From the NCBI RefSeq assembly GCF_000829455.1, contig NZ_JXAK01000009.1, positions 1 to 64,000 on the forward strand: a DNA stretch of 64,000 nucleotides. The letters run 5' to 3'. Origin of the DNA: Gordoniibacillus kamchatkensis (GTDB lineage Bacteria > Bacillota > Bacilli > Paenibacillales > NBRC-103111). Both the position numbers and the translations under genes were made by a program. Below are positions 10,200 through 18,768 of this stretch, in pieces (position 1 is the stretch's first letter; every line of letters begins with the position of its first letter). The notes under the pieces were generated by a model, which saw only the letters and a program-made list of their open reading frames with translations, was not told the DNA's origin and did not search any database.

Positions 10200-11081
10200 A
10201 TGAACAAGCTGGCAGCAAGAAGCGATCGTATCGTTACCGCGTTCGCCTATTTGCTCCTGATCGTATCCGCGCTGCTCGTGGCCTTGCCGTTTTTGAACCT
10301 GCTGTCGATCTCGCTCAGCTCGGCTAATCCTGTCGTCTCCGGCGACGTCGGACTTTGGCCGAAGCAGCTCCAGTGGGACGCGTACCGGTACGTGATAAAG
10401 GCCGGAGCGTTTTACAGCTCGCTGCGCATATCGATTGCCATTACGCTCGTCGGCAGCTTGCTCGGCATCGTGCTCTCGGTCATGGCCGCGTATCCGCTCT
10501 CGAAGCCGCAGCTGCCGGGCCGCAAAGGGCTCGTGCTGCTGTACGTGTTCACGATGATGTTCAGCGGCGGCATCGTTCCGCAATATTTGCTCATGAACAG
10601 CCTGCATTTGCTGAATACGATATGGGCCGTCATCCTGCCGTCCGTCACCGCCGTATTCAACTTGCTGATCGTGAAAAACTATTTCGAGTCGCTCCCGGAA
10701 GAAATCGAGGAAGCCGCCAAAATCGACGGCGCCTCGCCGCTCTTCATTTTGTTCCGGATAATGCTGCCGCTGTCCGCGCCCGTCATCGCCACCATTTTTC
10801 TGTTCTATGCGGTCGGGTTCTGGAACGACTACTTCAACGCGCGGCTGTACATCACCGACCAACACATGATGCCGCTGCAAGTGTACTTGCGGACGGTCAT
10901 TTTCGAAGCGCAAGATCCGTCTGGCAATTTCAAGCTGGATTCGACGAATGTCGGCAGCCTGGCGCCGCAAAGCATCATCAATGCGACCGTCATATTGTCG
11001 ATGCTGCCGATGGTCGCGCTGTATCCGTTCCTGCAAAAGTTTTTCCTGCGCGGCATGGTCATCGGCTCGGTGAAAGGATAG
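10200..11081 (+). CDS. ABC transporter permease, YtcP family
   Basis: Second permease of the carbohydrate importer. 293 aa, with about six membrane helices; the EAA loop EEAAKIDGASPLFILFRIMLP lies near 177-197. ATG 10200 lies 20 bases after the LplB-type gene, behind a G-rich ribosome site. LplB/YtcP pairs in Paenibacillaceae import oligosaccharides such as polygalacturonan fragments, but the substrate here is unknown. Confidence 0.93.
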   Translation: MNKLAARSDRIVTAFAYLLLIVSALLVALPFLNLLSISLSSANPVVSGDVGLWPKQLQWDAYRYVIKAGAFYSSLRISIAITLVGSLLGIVLSVMAAYPLSKPQLPGRKGLVLLYVFTMMFSGGIVPQYLLMNSLHLLNTIWAVILPSVTAVFNLLIVKNYFESLPEEIEEAAKIDGASPLFILFRIMLPLSAPVIATIFLFYAVGFWNDYFNARLYITDQHMMPLQVYLRTVIFEAQDPSGNFKLDSTNVGSLAPQSIINATVILSMLPMVALYPFLQKFFLRGMVIGSVKG

Positions 11082-11123
11082 CCATGCGGCAACGAAACGA
11101 CATCCAATAAGGAGGAACCGGTC

Positions 11124-12672
11124 ATGAGAGGAATGAAACGATGGACGGCCCGCGCGGCCACGATGGCGATAGCGACGTCGCTCGCGCTAACGGGCTGCGG
11201 CGGGGGAGGGCAGAAGGCCGCGCCGGGCGGACCGGCGGCAGCGCCGCAACCGGGGCCCGCGGCAAACAGCGGCAAGCTGAATGCGCAGCTGAAATTTTTG
11301 TCCTATCAGGACAACTTCGACCCGGCCACGGATTACGAACGCCAGCTCATCAAAGACGTCCTAGGCGTCGACATCGTGCCTTCGATGGGCAACGAGGACG
11401 ACAAAGTCAATCTGGTGCTCAGCTCAGGCCAGGACTACGACATGATTTCCATGAACAACCGCAACCTGCTGGCCATGTACGCCAAAAACCAGGCGATCCA
11501 GCCGCTCAATCAACTGATCGACCAGTACGGCCCGAACCTCAAGAAGGCGTTCTCCAAAGAGCAGTGGGATATGGTGTCTTCCGGCGGGAACATCTATGCC
11601 ATTCCGACCTTCAATTACGAAGCGGTTACAGACGGGATCGTCATTCGCAAAGACTGGCTCGACAAGCTGAACCTGCCGCTGCCGACAACGCCGAACGAGC
11701 TGTACACCGCGCTCAAGGCGTTCAAGGACAAAGATCCGGGCGGCGTGGGCAAAGACAAGGTGATTCCGTTCTCGTTCTCCGCCGGCGACCCCGGCCACCA
11801 GTTGAACATCAGCGGATTGGCGGAAGCGTTCGGCCTCAGCCGCGGCCCTGCGGATTTCGTCATCAAGAACGGAAACATCGAGGCGGGCGTCGATCAGCCC
11901 GGGGCCAAAGCGTACATGACGTATTTGAACAAGCTGAATAACGAAGGGCTGCTTGACCCGGATGCGGCGGCGTCGAAGCACGCCAAAATCGTGGAAAAGG
12001 TCGGCGCCGGCCTCGTCGGAGCCGCAGCGCTGTCCTGCTGGGATTCGGCGGCGCTGAAGGCGCTCAAGGAAAAAGACCCGAAAGCGGAGCTCGTGTTTCT
12101 GCCGCCGCTGAAGGACGAGAACGGCAAGCAGGCCATTGCCGGCACAGGCGGTTTGTACAGCTTCGTCATCGTGCCGAAAGCTTCGAAGAAGGCGGCGGAA
12201 GTGGTGCAATACGCCAACGCGTTCCTCGATCCGAGGAACTATACGAAGCTCATTCTCGGCGAAGAGAACGTGACGTATAAAGTCGAAGGCGGCAAATATT
12301 ACCCGATCTTCCCCGAGTTCAACAAGCTGAACAAAGGGCGCTGGTTTTATCCGGTCAACGATTCCAAAATGTATACGCCGCTTTTCGGCGCGCGCGCCCG
12401 CAAAGAGAAGGAGATGGGCGAGCTGTGGGACGACATTAACGCCAAGTCGCTAAAATTCATGTATACGCCCGTCATCAACAATGCGCCGGTTGTCGAAGCC
12501 GAGCAGAAGTCGGGGCAAGCGCTCCGCAACCTGGTTCACGAACGGCTGATCAAAATGATGCTCGACTCCGGGGAGCTGGCCAAGTTCGACGAATTCGTCC
12601 AAAACGTGGAAAAGCAAAGGCGGCGCCGCTCTGACGGAAGATTACAACAAATGGTACCAATCGACGAAGTAA
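11124..12672 (+). CDS. Extracellular solute-binding lipoprotein (LplA-like), frameshifted near its end
   Basis: Substrate-binding protein of the importer. Lipoprotein signal peptide with lipobox LALTGC (Cys about residue 25), a Gly/Ala/Pro-rich linker, then a type 1 solute-binding domain. The frame breaks at an A-run (12616-12618). Removing one A gives the C-terminus QGGAALTEDYNKWYQSTK with a TAA at 12670-12672 and a 515-aa product, typical for the family. As written, the frame runs on through the next gene for 1600 codons. The SD AAGGAGGAA precedes ATG 11124. The extra A is probably a sequencing error, since the family C-terminus is intact in the other frame. Confidence 0.88.
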
Positions 12673-12755
12673 GCTCGAACTGGTACGGCTCGGAAAATGG
12701 GGGGCGGACCGCGGTTCCGCTTCCCATTTTGCGCACATTGCCCGCAAAGGATGGG

Positions 12756-15700
12756 ATGAACATGTATTGCACGATTCCCGCCGGAGAGCTTCCGGTTTTG
12801 TTTGAGGCGGACGCCGCTGTCATCGGCGGCTCGCTGGCCGGCGTCGCTTGCGCGCTGCGGCTGGCCAAAGCAGGGAAGCACACGGTCCTCGTCGAGCAGC
12901 GCACCTATTTGGGCAGGGAGATTACGGCTGCGCTTCGGCCTTGGCTGGAGCTTGAGGCGGAGAGCGGTCAGGAGCCGCTGCCGGAAGCGCTGCGCGCGTG
13001 CGTCGTCGTCGGCGGCGGCGAAACGGCGGGCGAGGTGCCGCTCGATCCGGACGTGCTGAAGCGAACGCTGGAAGATTTGCTGATCGAGCATCAAGTGAAC
13101 TTTCTTTATGCCACCGCTGCGGTCGGCATTGTGGAAACGGGCGGAAGAGCGAGCGGCGTGGCGATCGCCAACAAGTCGGGAAGGCAGGCGATCCGCTGCC
13201 GCACCGTTGTCGACATGACGGAGACGGCGATTACGTCTTTGCTGTGCGGCGAAGCGGCGGACGGGTACCGGTACGGTCCGACGGCCAGGTACAGCCGGAC
13301 GCTCGAATTTACCGATGTGGAGGACCGGGACGTTTCGGAACCATGGAGCGTGCCCGTGGCGGAGGAGCTGGGTATTGCCGGCAACCTTGTGCGGCTGCAC
13401 CGAGGATGCCGCGGAGCCGGCCATGTCTTGGCCGAATACGAGCTTGAGCTGCCGAGCGGCAACGGATTGCATGCAGACCGGGAGCGTGAGACGGCGGCGC
13501 GCCACACGGGAATGCGGCTTGCCGCTTATTTGATTCGCAACGAAGCCGCTTTTCGCCGCGCGTTTCTCGCCGCTTCCTCTTACGAGCTGCACGGTCCTTT
13601 TCCGCTTCAGCCGTCTCCGCCCGGGGCCGCTGCCGCCCAATTCGATCTTGATCGGTACGAAACCCGGGTGCCGGGAGTATTTTGCTTTGGGAAAGATCTC
13701 GTCGTGCGCGGCGATACGACGCTTCTGGACCCCGTCCGCGCTTATGCTTTCGGCGATCTGGCTGGCGAGAAGCTGCTGCCGCATGTCGGCGGAGGCCCGT
13801 TCCCGGTCGATAACCGGGAAGGGAGCCTGGTACAAAGCGCGATATCGGATGCTTGCGCGGACGCTCCCGACGCGTTCGTCCCCTCTTTAACCGGCTCAGA
13901 CACAGGAACGCCTGCCATGTTTGTCGGCGACCAGACAGTGCCGCTGCGGGAGCAGGTTGATGTGCTCGTTGCCGGGGGAGGCTCCAGCGGGGCAAGCGCG
14001 TCGATTACCGCCGCCCGGGAAGGGATGCGGACGATGCTGCTGGAGCTGAACCCCGGCCTTGGCGGCACGGGGACGTTCGGCGGCGTGGATAGTTACTGGT
14101 TCGGCCGGCGAACCGGATTCGCCGCCCGGATCACGGAGTCCGTGCTGACCGTGCAGCAGGAGCTGCAGTATAAAGGCCACAAGTGGAACATCGAAGCGAA
14201 AATGTACGCCCTGCTGCGGGAGGCGGAGTCGGCAGGAGTGCAATGGGTGCTGAACGCGATCACCTTCGGTGCATTAAAGAAAGGCGACCGGGTTTGCGGA
14301 GCGGTCGCCGCGACGCGCTGGGGGCCGATTGCAGTTGTGGCGAAGGCCGTCATCGACGCGACCGGGGACGGGGATATTGCCGCTTTCGCGGGGGCGGATT
14401 ACGTATACGGTTCGGAGAAAGACAGGACGGTCATGTGGTATTCGCTGGCGCAATTCAAGGCGCCGGGCCGAACGCAAAACAACTTCACGAGCATGGTCGA
14501 CGTATCCGATGCGCTCGATTATACCCGCGCCATCGTCGCGGGAAGGCGGAGAGGGGCAAGCTGCCACGACCACGGCATTTATGTCGCGACAAGAGAAAGC
14601 CGCCATATTCGGGGCGACGTGACGATGACATTATCCGATCAGCTGCTGTATCGCCGCTGGCCGGACGCCGTCAACGTTCATTTCAGCAATCACGACGTTA
14701 AAGGGGTGAGCGGGGCGGATTGGGTCAATGTCGGCCTCATACCGCCGAACCTGGAGATTGAAATTCCGTACAGGATGCTTCTGCCGCAAGGGCTTGAAGG
14801 CATAATGGTAGCGGGAAAAGCCATCTCGGCGACCCACGACGCGCTGCCGGCGATCCGGATGCAGTCCGATCTCGAAAATTTGGGCGCGGTTGCGGCGCTG
14901 GCTGCGGCGATGGCCGTCCGCTCGGGCACCGTGCCCAGATCGATCGATGTCAAAGCGCTGCAGGCACGGGCGGCGCAGGAAGGGCTCATCGACAGGACGG
15001 TTGTAACGCGAAAGCTGGCTTCGATCCAGTACAGCGACGAGCAGCTGGAGCGATTGGCGGACAGCATCGAAGCGGACCGGCCGCTTTACGACTACGCCAA
15101 CATGCGGATGAACGAAACGTATCGCCATCCGATCCCGTTCGCGGAAATATGCTCCGCAGGCGAACGGATCGTGCCGGTACTTGTCCGCGCGCTCGGTTCG
15201 GCCGGCGGCGCCAAGAAAATCCGGCTCGCCCAGGCGCTCTCCATGCTCGGTTCGCAGGCGGGCGTCCCGACACTAGTGGAAACGCTCATGAACGAACTGA
15301 ATGGCAACTCGCTTCCTGTACGGACGGCGGAAATCATGTACGTGCAGCTTCCGCCGGACCACGGGGCGATGCCTGACGCCGCCTATTTGCTTTATTCGCT
15401 CGCCCAGGCGGCCGATCCGAGAAGCGTGCCTGTATGGGAGCGGGTAGCGGCATTGCTGAATCCGGGTGAGGACGATTTTAAAGATTCGCACAAAGGTATT
15501 TATTATTACATCGATGCTATATGCCAAGGGGCCGAACGGTTGGGCGACGCGGCGGCTCTGCCCGTCCTCCGGCAGCTGCACATGCTCCCGCTCCTGAACG
15601 GCCAGCAGCAGGCGATAGGAGCTCAGCCGGATTACTTCAAGGAGCGGCGGGCGATGCTGGAGCTCGCTCTCGGCCGGGCAATGGCGCGGTGCGGCGGTAA

Positions 15701-15926
15701 AGAGGGCTATGACGTGCTGATCGCCTATTTGAGCGATAACCGGACTCTGCTCGCCAAGAGCGCGCTGCTCGAACTGCGGCGCATCAGCGGCCTGTCTTAC
15801 GGCCGTCAGCCGGAGAGATGGCAATTATGGCTGGAAGAGCAGAAGCCTTACCTGCGCACGTATCCGTTCTGCATGCGGCTAGATATGGAGGAGGACAGCT
15901 CTAGGCTGCTCAGAAGGGAGCTATAG
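12756..15926 (+). CDS. Large FAD-dependent oxidoreductase with two Rossmann regions and a HEAT-like tail
   Basis: 1056 aa counted from ATG 12756 (alternative ATG 12762), preceded by AAGGATGGG. It has no signal peptide, so it is probably cytoplasmic. A first FAD/NAD-binding-like fold is at about 14-45 (AAVIGGSLAGVACALRLAKAG, then an acidic VLVEQ strand end). A second, more canonical one is at about 398-430 (DVLVAGGGSSGASASITAA, LLELNPGLGGTGTFGG), followed by the later ATGDGD motif. The last 280 residues are helical and HEAT/ARM-like (RLAQALSMLGSQAGVPTLVE; AKSALLELRRISG). It resembles the FAD_oxidored family often found in sugar loci. Redox of the imported carbohydrate is inference; the reaction is unknown. 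Confidence 0.8.
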   Translation: MNMYCTIPAGELPVLFEADAAVIGGSLAGVACALRLAKAGKHTVLVEQRTYLGREITAALRPWLELEAESGQEPLPEALRACVVVGGGETAGEVPLDPDVLKRTLEDLLIEHQVNFLYATAAVGIVETGGRASGVAIANKSGRQAIRCRTVVDMTETAITSLLCGEAADGYRYGPTARYSRTLEFTDVEDRDVSEPWSVPVAEELGIAGNLVRLHRGCRGAGHVLAEYELELPSGNGLHADRERETAARHTGMRLAAYLIRNEAAFRRAFLAASSYELHGPFPLQPSPPGAAAAQFDLDRYETRVPGVFCFGKDLVVRGDTTLLDPVRAYAFGDLAGEKLLPHVGGGPFPVDNREGSLVQSAISDACADAPDAFVPSLTGSDTGTPAMFVGDQTVPLREQVDVLVAGGGSSGASASITAAREGMRTMLLELNPGLGGTGTFGGVDSYWFGRRTGFAARITESVLTVQQELQYKGHKWNIEAKMYALLREAESAGVQWVLNAITFGALKKGDRVCGAVAATRWGPIAVVAKAVIDATGDGDIAAFAGADYVYGSEKDRTVMWYSLAQFKAPGRTQNNFTSMVDVSDALDYTRAIVAGRRRGASCHDHGIYVATRESRHIRGDVTMTLSDQLLYRRWPDAVNVHFSNHDVKGVSGADWVNVGLIPPNLEIEIPYRMLLPQGLEGIMVAGKAISATHDALPAIRMQSDLENLGAVAALAAAMAVRSGTVPRSIDVKALQARAAQEGLIDRTVVTRKLASIQYSDEQLERLADSIEADRPLYDYANMRMNETYRHPIPFAEICSAGERIVPVLVRALGSAGGAKKIRLAQALSMLGSQAGVPTLVETLMNELNGNSLPVRTAEIMYVQLPPDHGAMPDAAYLLYSLAQAADPRSVPVWERVAALLNPGEDDFKDSHKGIYYYIDAICQGAERLGDAAALPVLRQLHMLPLLNGQQQAIGAQPDYFKERRAMLELALGRAMARCGGKEGYDVLIAYLSDNRTLLAKSALLELRRISGLSYGRQPERWQLWLEEQKPYLRTYPFCMRLDMEEDSSRLLRREL

Positions 15927-15940
15927 TCCGGACAGCATCT

Positions 15941-15973
15941 ACGAACGGCCTGCAGCCGATGCAGGCCGTTCGT
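15941..15973 (+). terminator. Hairpin closing the carbohydrate island
   Basis: Perfect 14-bp stem (ACGAACGGCCTGCA / TGCAGGCCGTTCGT, loop of 5) 15 bases after the oxidoreductase stop. The T-tract is short, so termination may be modest. A second GC-rich hairpin lies at 16016-16044. Confidence 0.7.
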
Positions 15974-16046
15974 TTGCGTCCGCTCTTCCGCAATTCTGCT
16001 GCCGCTTCTAGCACGTTGCCGGGCAGGGCGATCGCCCGGCGCAAGT

Positions 16047-16074
16047 CACCCTTCTTGGGCGTATGCATACGATA
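16047..16074 (+). promoter_or_regulatory. Probable sigma-K promoter of dpaA
   Basis: CACC (16047-16050), a 15-base spacer, then CATACGATA (16066-16074), which fits the mother-cell sigma-K pattern mACm-N16-CATAnnnTA. It lies 27 bases before the dpaA start. spoVF is sigma-K controlled in Bacillus subtilis. Confidence 0.55.
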
Positions 16075-16100
16075 ACGTAGCAAAACGGACCGAGGAAGGG

Positions 16101-17009
16101 GTGCGAACCAACGTGCTGACCGGAGTGCAAGCCGCTTTTATCGGCGGCGATGCGAGACAGCTCGAAATCATTCAGCGCTTCATTGAGCTGGACGCTACGG
16201 TGACGCTGTACGGCTTCGACAATTTGCATAACAACTTTCCTGGCGTAAGCAAGGAAATGCTCACCCCGGAGTCGCTGGCGCAGGCGGACGCGGTAATTTT
16301 GCCGGCGGTGGGGTCGGACGATAGCGGCAGGGTGGAATCGATTTTTGCGACAGAAGAGCTGGTGCTGTCGGAAGAGGTTATCGCCGGGATGAAGAAGGAC
16401 GCGCGCATCTTTTGCGGCATGGCGAAGCCTTATTTGAAAAATTTATGCCAAAAATACGGCATTCAGCTCATGGAGCTGTTCGAGCGCGACGACGTGGCGA
16501 TTTATAACTCGATCCCTACGGCGGAGGGCGCGCTCATGATGGCGATTCAAAATACGGACATTACGATTCACGGATCGCAATGCATGGTGCTCGGCTTTGG
16601 CCGGACCGGCGTTACGATGGCAAGAACGCTGCAAGGATTGGGCGCCAAAGTGAAGGTCGGGGTGCGGCGGGCGGAGCATTTTGCAAGGGCGTACGAGATG
16701 GGTTTTCAGCCTTTTTACACGGATGATTTGTACCAGCAGGCGGCCAATATTGACTTGCTTTTTAATACAATTCCGACTATGATAGTCACAGCGCAAGTAA
16801 TCACCAATATTCCGCACCGCGCGGTCATTATCGACCTTGCTTCGAGGCCCGGCGGCACCGATTTCCGGTTCGCCGAGAAGAGAGGCATCAAGGCGATATT
16901 GGCTCCCGGTCTTCCCGGCATCGTCGCACCCAAAACGGCTGGACGCATCATGGCGAACACGCTCAGTCAGCTGCTGGAAAGCGACATGCAGAAGGGGAGA
17001 GGTGGGTAA
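16101..17009 (+). CDS. dpaA: Dipicolinate synthase subunit A
   Basis: Makes dipicolinic acid, the spore-core calcium chelator, from dihydrodipicolinate in the mother cell, together with DpaB. 302 aa. A C-terminal NAD(P)-binding fold is seen at CMVLGFGRTGVTMARTL. The start is GTG 16101 behind GAGGAAGG (GTG 16113 is possible). The stop overlaps the dpaB ATG by one base. In Bacillus ymxH precedes this gene; here the carbohydrate island does. Confidence 0.95.
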   Translation: MRTNVLTGVQAAFIGGDARQLEIIQRFIELDATVTLYGFDNLHNNFPGVSKEMLTPESLAQADAVILPAVGSDDSGRVESIFATEELVLSEEVIAGMKKDARIFCGMAKPYLKNLCQKYGIQLMELFERDDVAIYNSIPTAEGALMMAIQNTDITIHGSQCMVLGFGRTGVTMARTLQGLGAKVKVGVRRAEHFARAYEMGFQPFYTDDLYQQAANIDLLFNTIPTMIVTAQVITNIPHRAVIIDLASRPGGTDFRFAEKRGIKAILAPGLPGIVAPKTAGRIMANTLSQLLESDMQKGRGG

Positions 17010-17602
17010 TGGATTGGAACGGATTGACGGTAGGCTATGCGCTTACGGGGTCTCACTGCACGCTGGAAGAAGTGATGCCGCAAATCCGGCGGTTTGTCGA
17101 TGCCGGCGCGAACGTCGTGCCGATAGTGTCGTATTCGGTGCAGACGACCGATACGCGGTTCGGCAACGCTTCGGATTGGCTGCAGCAACTCAGAGACATT
17201 ACGGGCAACGACATTGTCGACAGCATCGTGAAGGCGGAGCCGCTCGGACCGTCGAAGCTGATGGACGTTATGGTCATTGCGCCTTGTACCGGCAACACGA
17301 CGAGCAAGCTGGCCAACGCGATGACGGAGAGCCCGGTACTGATGGCGGCGAAAGCGCAAATGCGCAATCAAAGGCCGCTCGTGCTGGCGATTTCCACGAA
17401 CGACGGGCTAGGCCTTAATGCGGCGAACATCGCCAAGCTGCTCATCATGAAAAACATTTATTTCGTACCGTTCGGTCAAGACGCTCCGAAGGTGAAGCCG
17501 AATTCGCTCGTCGCGCGCATGGACCTCGTTATGGAAACGTGCGAAGCCGCCTTGCAAGGCAAGCAGCTGCAGCCGCTCTTAATCGAACGCTACAATTATT
17601 AA
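17009..17602 (+). CDS. dpaB: Dipicolinate synthase subunit B
   Basis: Flavoprotein-like partner of DpaA in dipicolinate synthesis. 197 aa, with the N-terminal VGYALTGSHCTLEEV and the loop APCTGNTTSKLANA typical of the spoVFB family. It is translationally coupled to dpaA (TAATG overlap) with AGAGGTGGG upstream. It uses the product of DapA encoded farther along the same strand. Confidence 0.96.
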   Translation: MDWNGLTVGYALTGSHCTLEEVMPQIRRFVDAGANVVPIVSYSVQTTDTRFGNASDWLQQLRDITGNDIVDSIVKAEPLGPSKLMDVMVIAPCTGNTTSKLANAMTESPVLMAAKAQMRNQRPLVLAISTNDGLGLNAANIAKLLIMKNIYFVPFGQDAPKVKPNSLVARMDLVMETCEAALQGKQLQPLLIERYNY

Positions 17603-17667
17603 TCGCCGTTAAAGCTCCGAATAGGGGCTTTTCCTATATATAAACAGGTTGAGGGGAGAAGCAACAA

Positions 17668-18705
17668 ATGTCGAATCAGAAACTGTTTACCGTAGCTGTA
17701 GTCGGAGCCACAGGCGCCGTCGGCGAGCAGATGATCCGCTTGCTGGAGGAGCGCAATTTCCCCATTCAAGAGCTGAAGCTGCTGTCGTCGAAACGTTCCG
17801 CCGGCACGAAGCTTCGTTTCAAAGGCCGCGAAATCACCGTTGAAGAGGCAACGCCGGAAAGCTTCCAGGGCGTCGAGATCGCGCTCTTCAGCGCGGGCGG
17901 CGACGTGAGCAAGGAGCTGTGCCCGGTGGCCGCCGGCGCCGGCGCCGTCTGCATCGACAACACGAGCGCGTTTCGGATGGATCCGGACACCCCCCTTGTC
18001 GTACCGGAAGTGAACATCGACAAAATCAACGAACATAAAGGCATTATCGCCAACCCGAACTGCTCTACGATTCAGATGGTGCAAGTATTAAAGCCTCTCC
18101 ACGACCGCTTTGGCGTTTCGCGGGTTATCGTCTCTACGTACCAGGCCGTCTCCGGCGCCGGAGCCCGCGCCGTCGAGGAACTGTGGCGCCAATCGAAGGA
18201 GATCGTAAACGGGAACGAAGTGAAGCCGGACATTCTTCCGGTATCGTCGCTACCGGTGAAGCATCAGATCGCCTTCAACGCCATTCCGCAAATTGACAAG
18301 TTCCTCGATAACGGCTTCACGAACGAAGAGATGAAGATGACTCGCGAGACGAAAAAAATTATGGGCGACGATTCGATCGAAGTGTCGGCGACATGCGTGC
18401 GTATTCCTGTCGCTTACGGCCACTCCGAATCCGTATACGTCGAGCTGAAGCAAGATTTCGATGTGGAAGAAGTCAAGCGCCTGCTCGCGGATGCCCCGGG
18501 CGTCGTCCTTCAGGACGACCCGGCGAAGCAGCTGTATCCGCTCGCTGCGAGCGCCGCCGGCAAGCTGGACACGTTCGTCGGCCGCGTGCGCCGCGATTTG
18601 AGCAATCCGCGCGGGCTGCATATGTGGATCGTCTCCGACAATTTGCTTAAAGGCGCCGCTTGGAACGCAGTGCAAATTGCGGAATATATTGCCATACAGG
18701 CATAA
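17668..18705 (+). CDS. asd: Aspartate-semialdehyde dehydrogenase
   Basis: NADPH-dependent reduction of aspartyl phosphate to aspartate semialdehyde, shared by lysine/DAP, threonine and methionine synthesis. 345 aa. The N-terminal nucleotide loop is VVGATGAVGE (11-20). The active-site Cys is near residue 132 in NPNCSTIQ. GAGGGGAG precedes ATG 17668. It lies between dpaB and dapG as in Bacillus. Confidence 0.97.
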   Translation: MSNQKLFTVAVVGATGAVGEQMIRLLEERNFPIQELKLLSSKRSAGTKLRFKGREITVEEATPESFQGVEIALFSAGGDVSKELCPVAAGAGAVCIDNTSAFRMDPDTPLVVPEVNIDKINEHKGIIANPNCSTIQMVQVLKPLHDRFGVSRVIVSTYQAVSGAGARAVEELWRQSKEIVNGNEVKPDILPVSSLPVKHQIAFNAIPQIDKFLDNGFTNEEMKMTRETKKIMGDDSIEVSATCVRIPVAYGHSESVYVELKQDFDVEEVKRLLADAPGVVLQDDPAKQLYPLAASAAGKLDTFVGRVRRDLSNPRGLHMWIVSDNLLKGAAWNAVQIAEYIAIQA

Positions 18706-18768
18706 GTAACGCAAGGCGCGGCCGTCCAAACAGGCGGCACGAATATGGCACAGGGGGGAAACCGAACG

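Noticed and set aside
11124-15926. A single 1600-aa binding protein-oxidoreductase fusion
   Set aside because: The binding protein's natural C-terminus and stop are present in the next frame, and the oxidoreductase has its own start and ribosome site.
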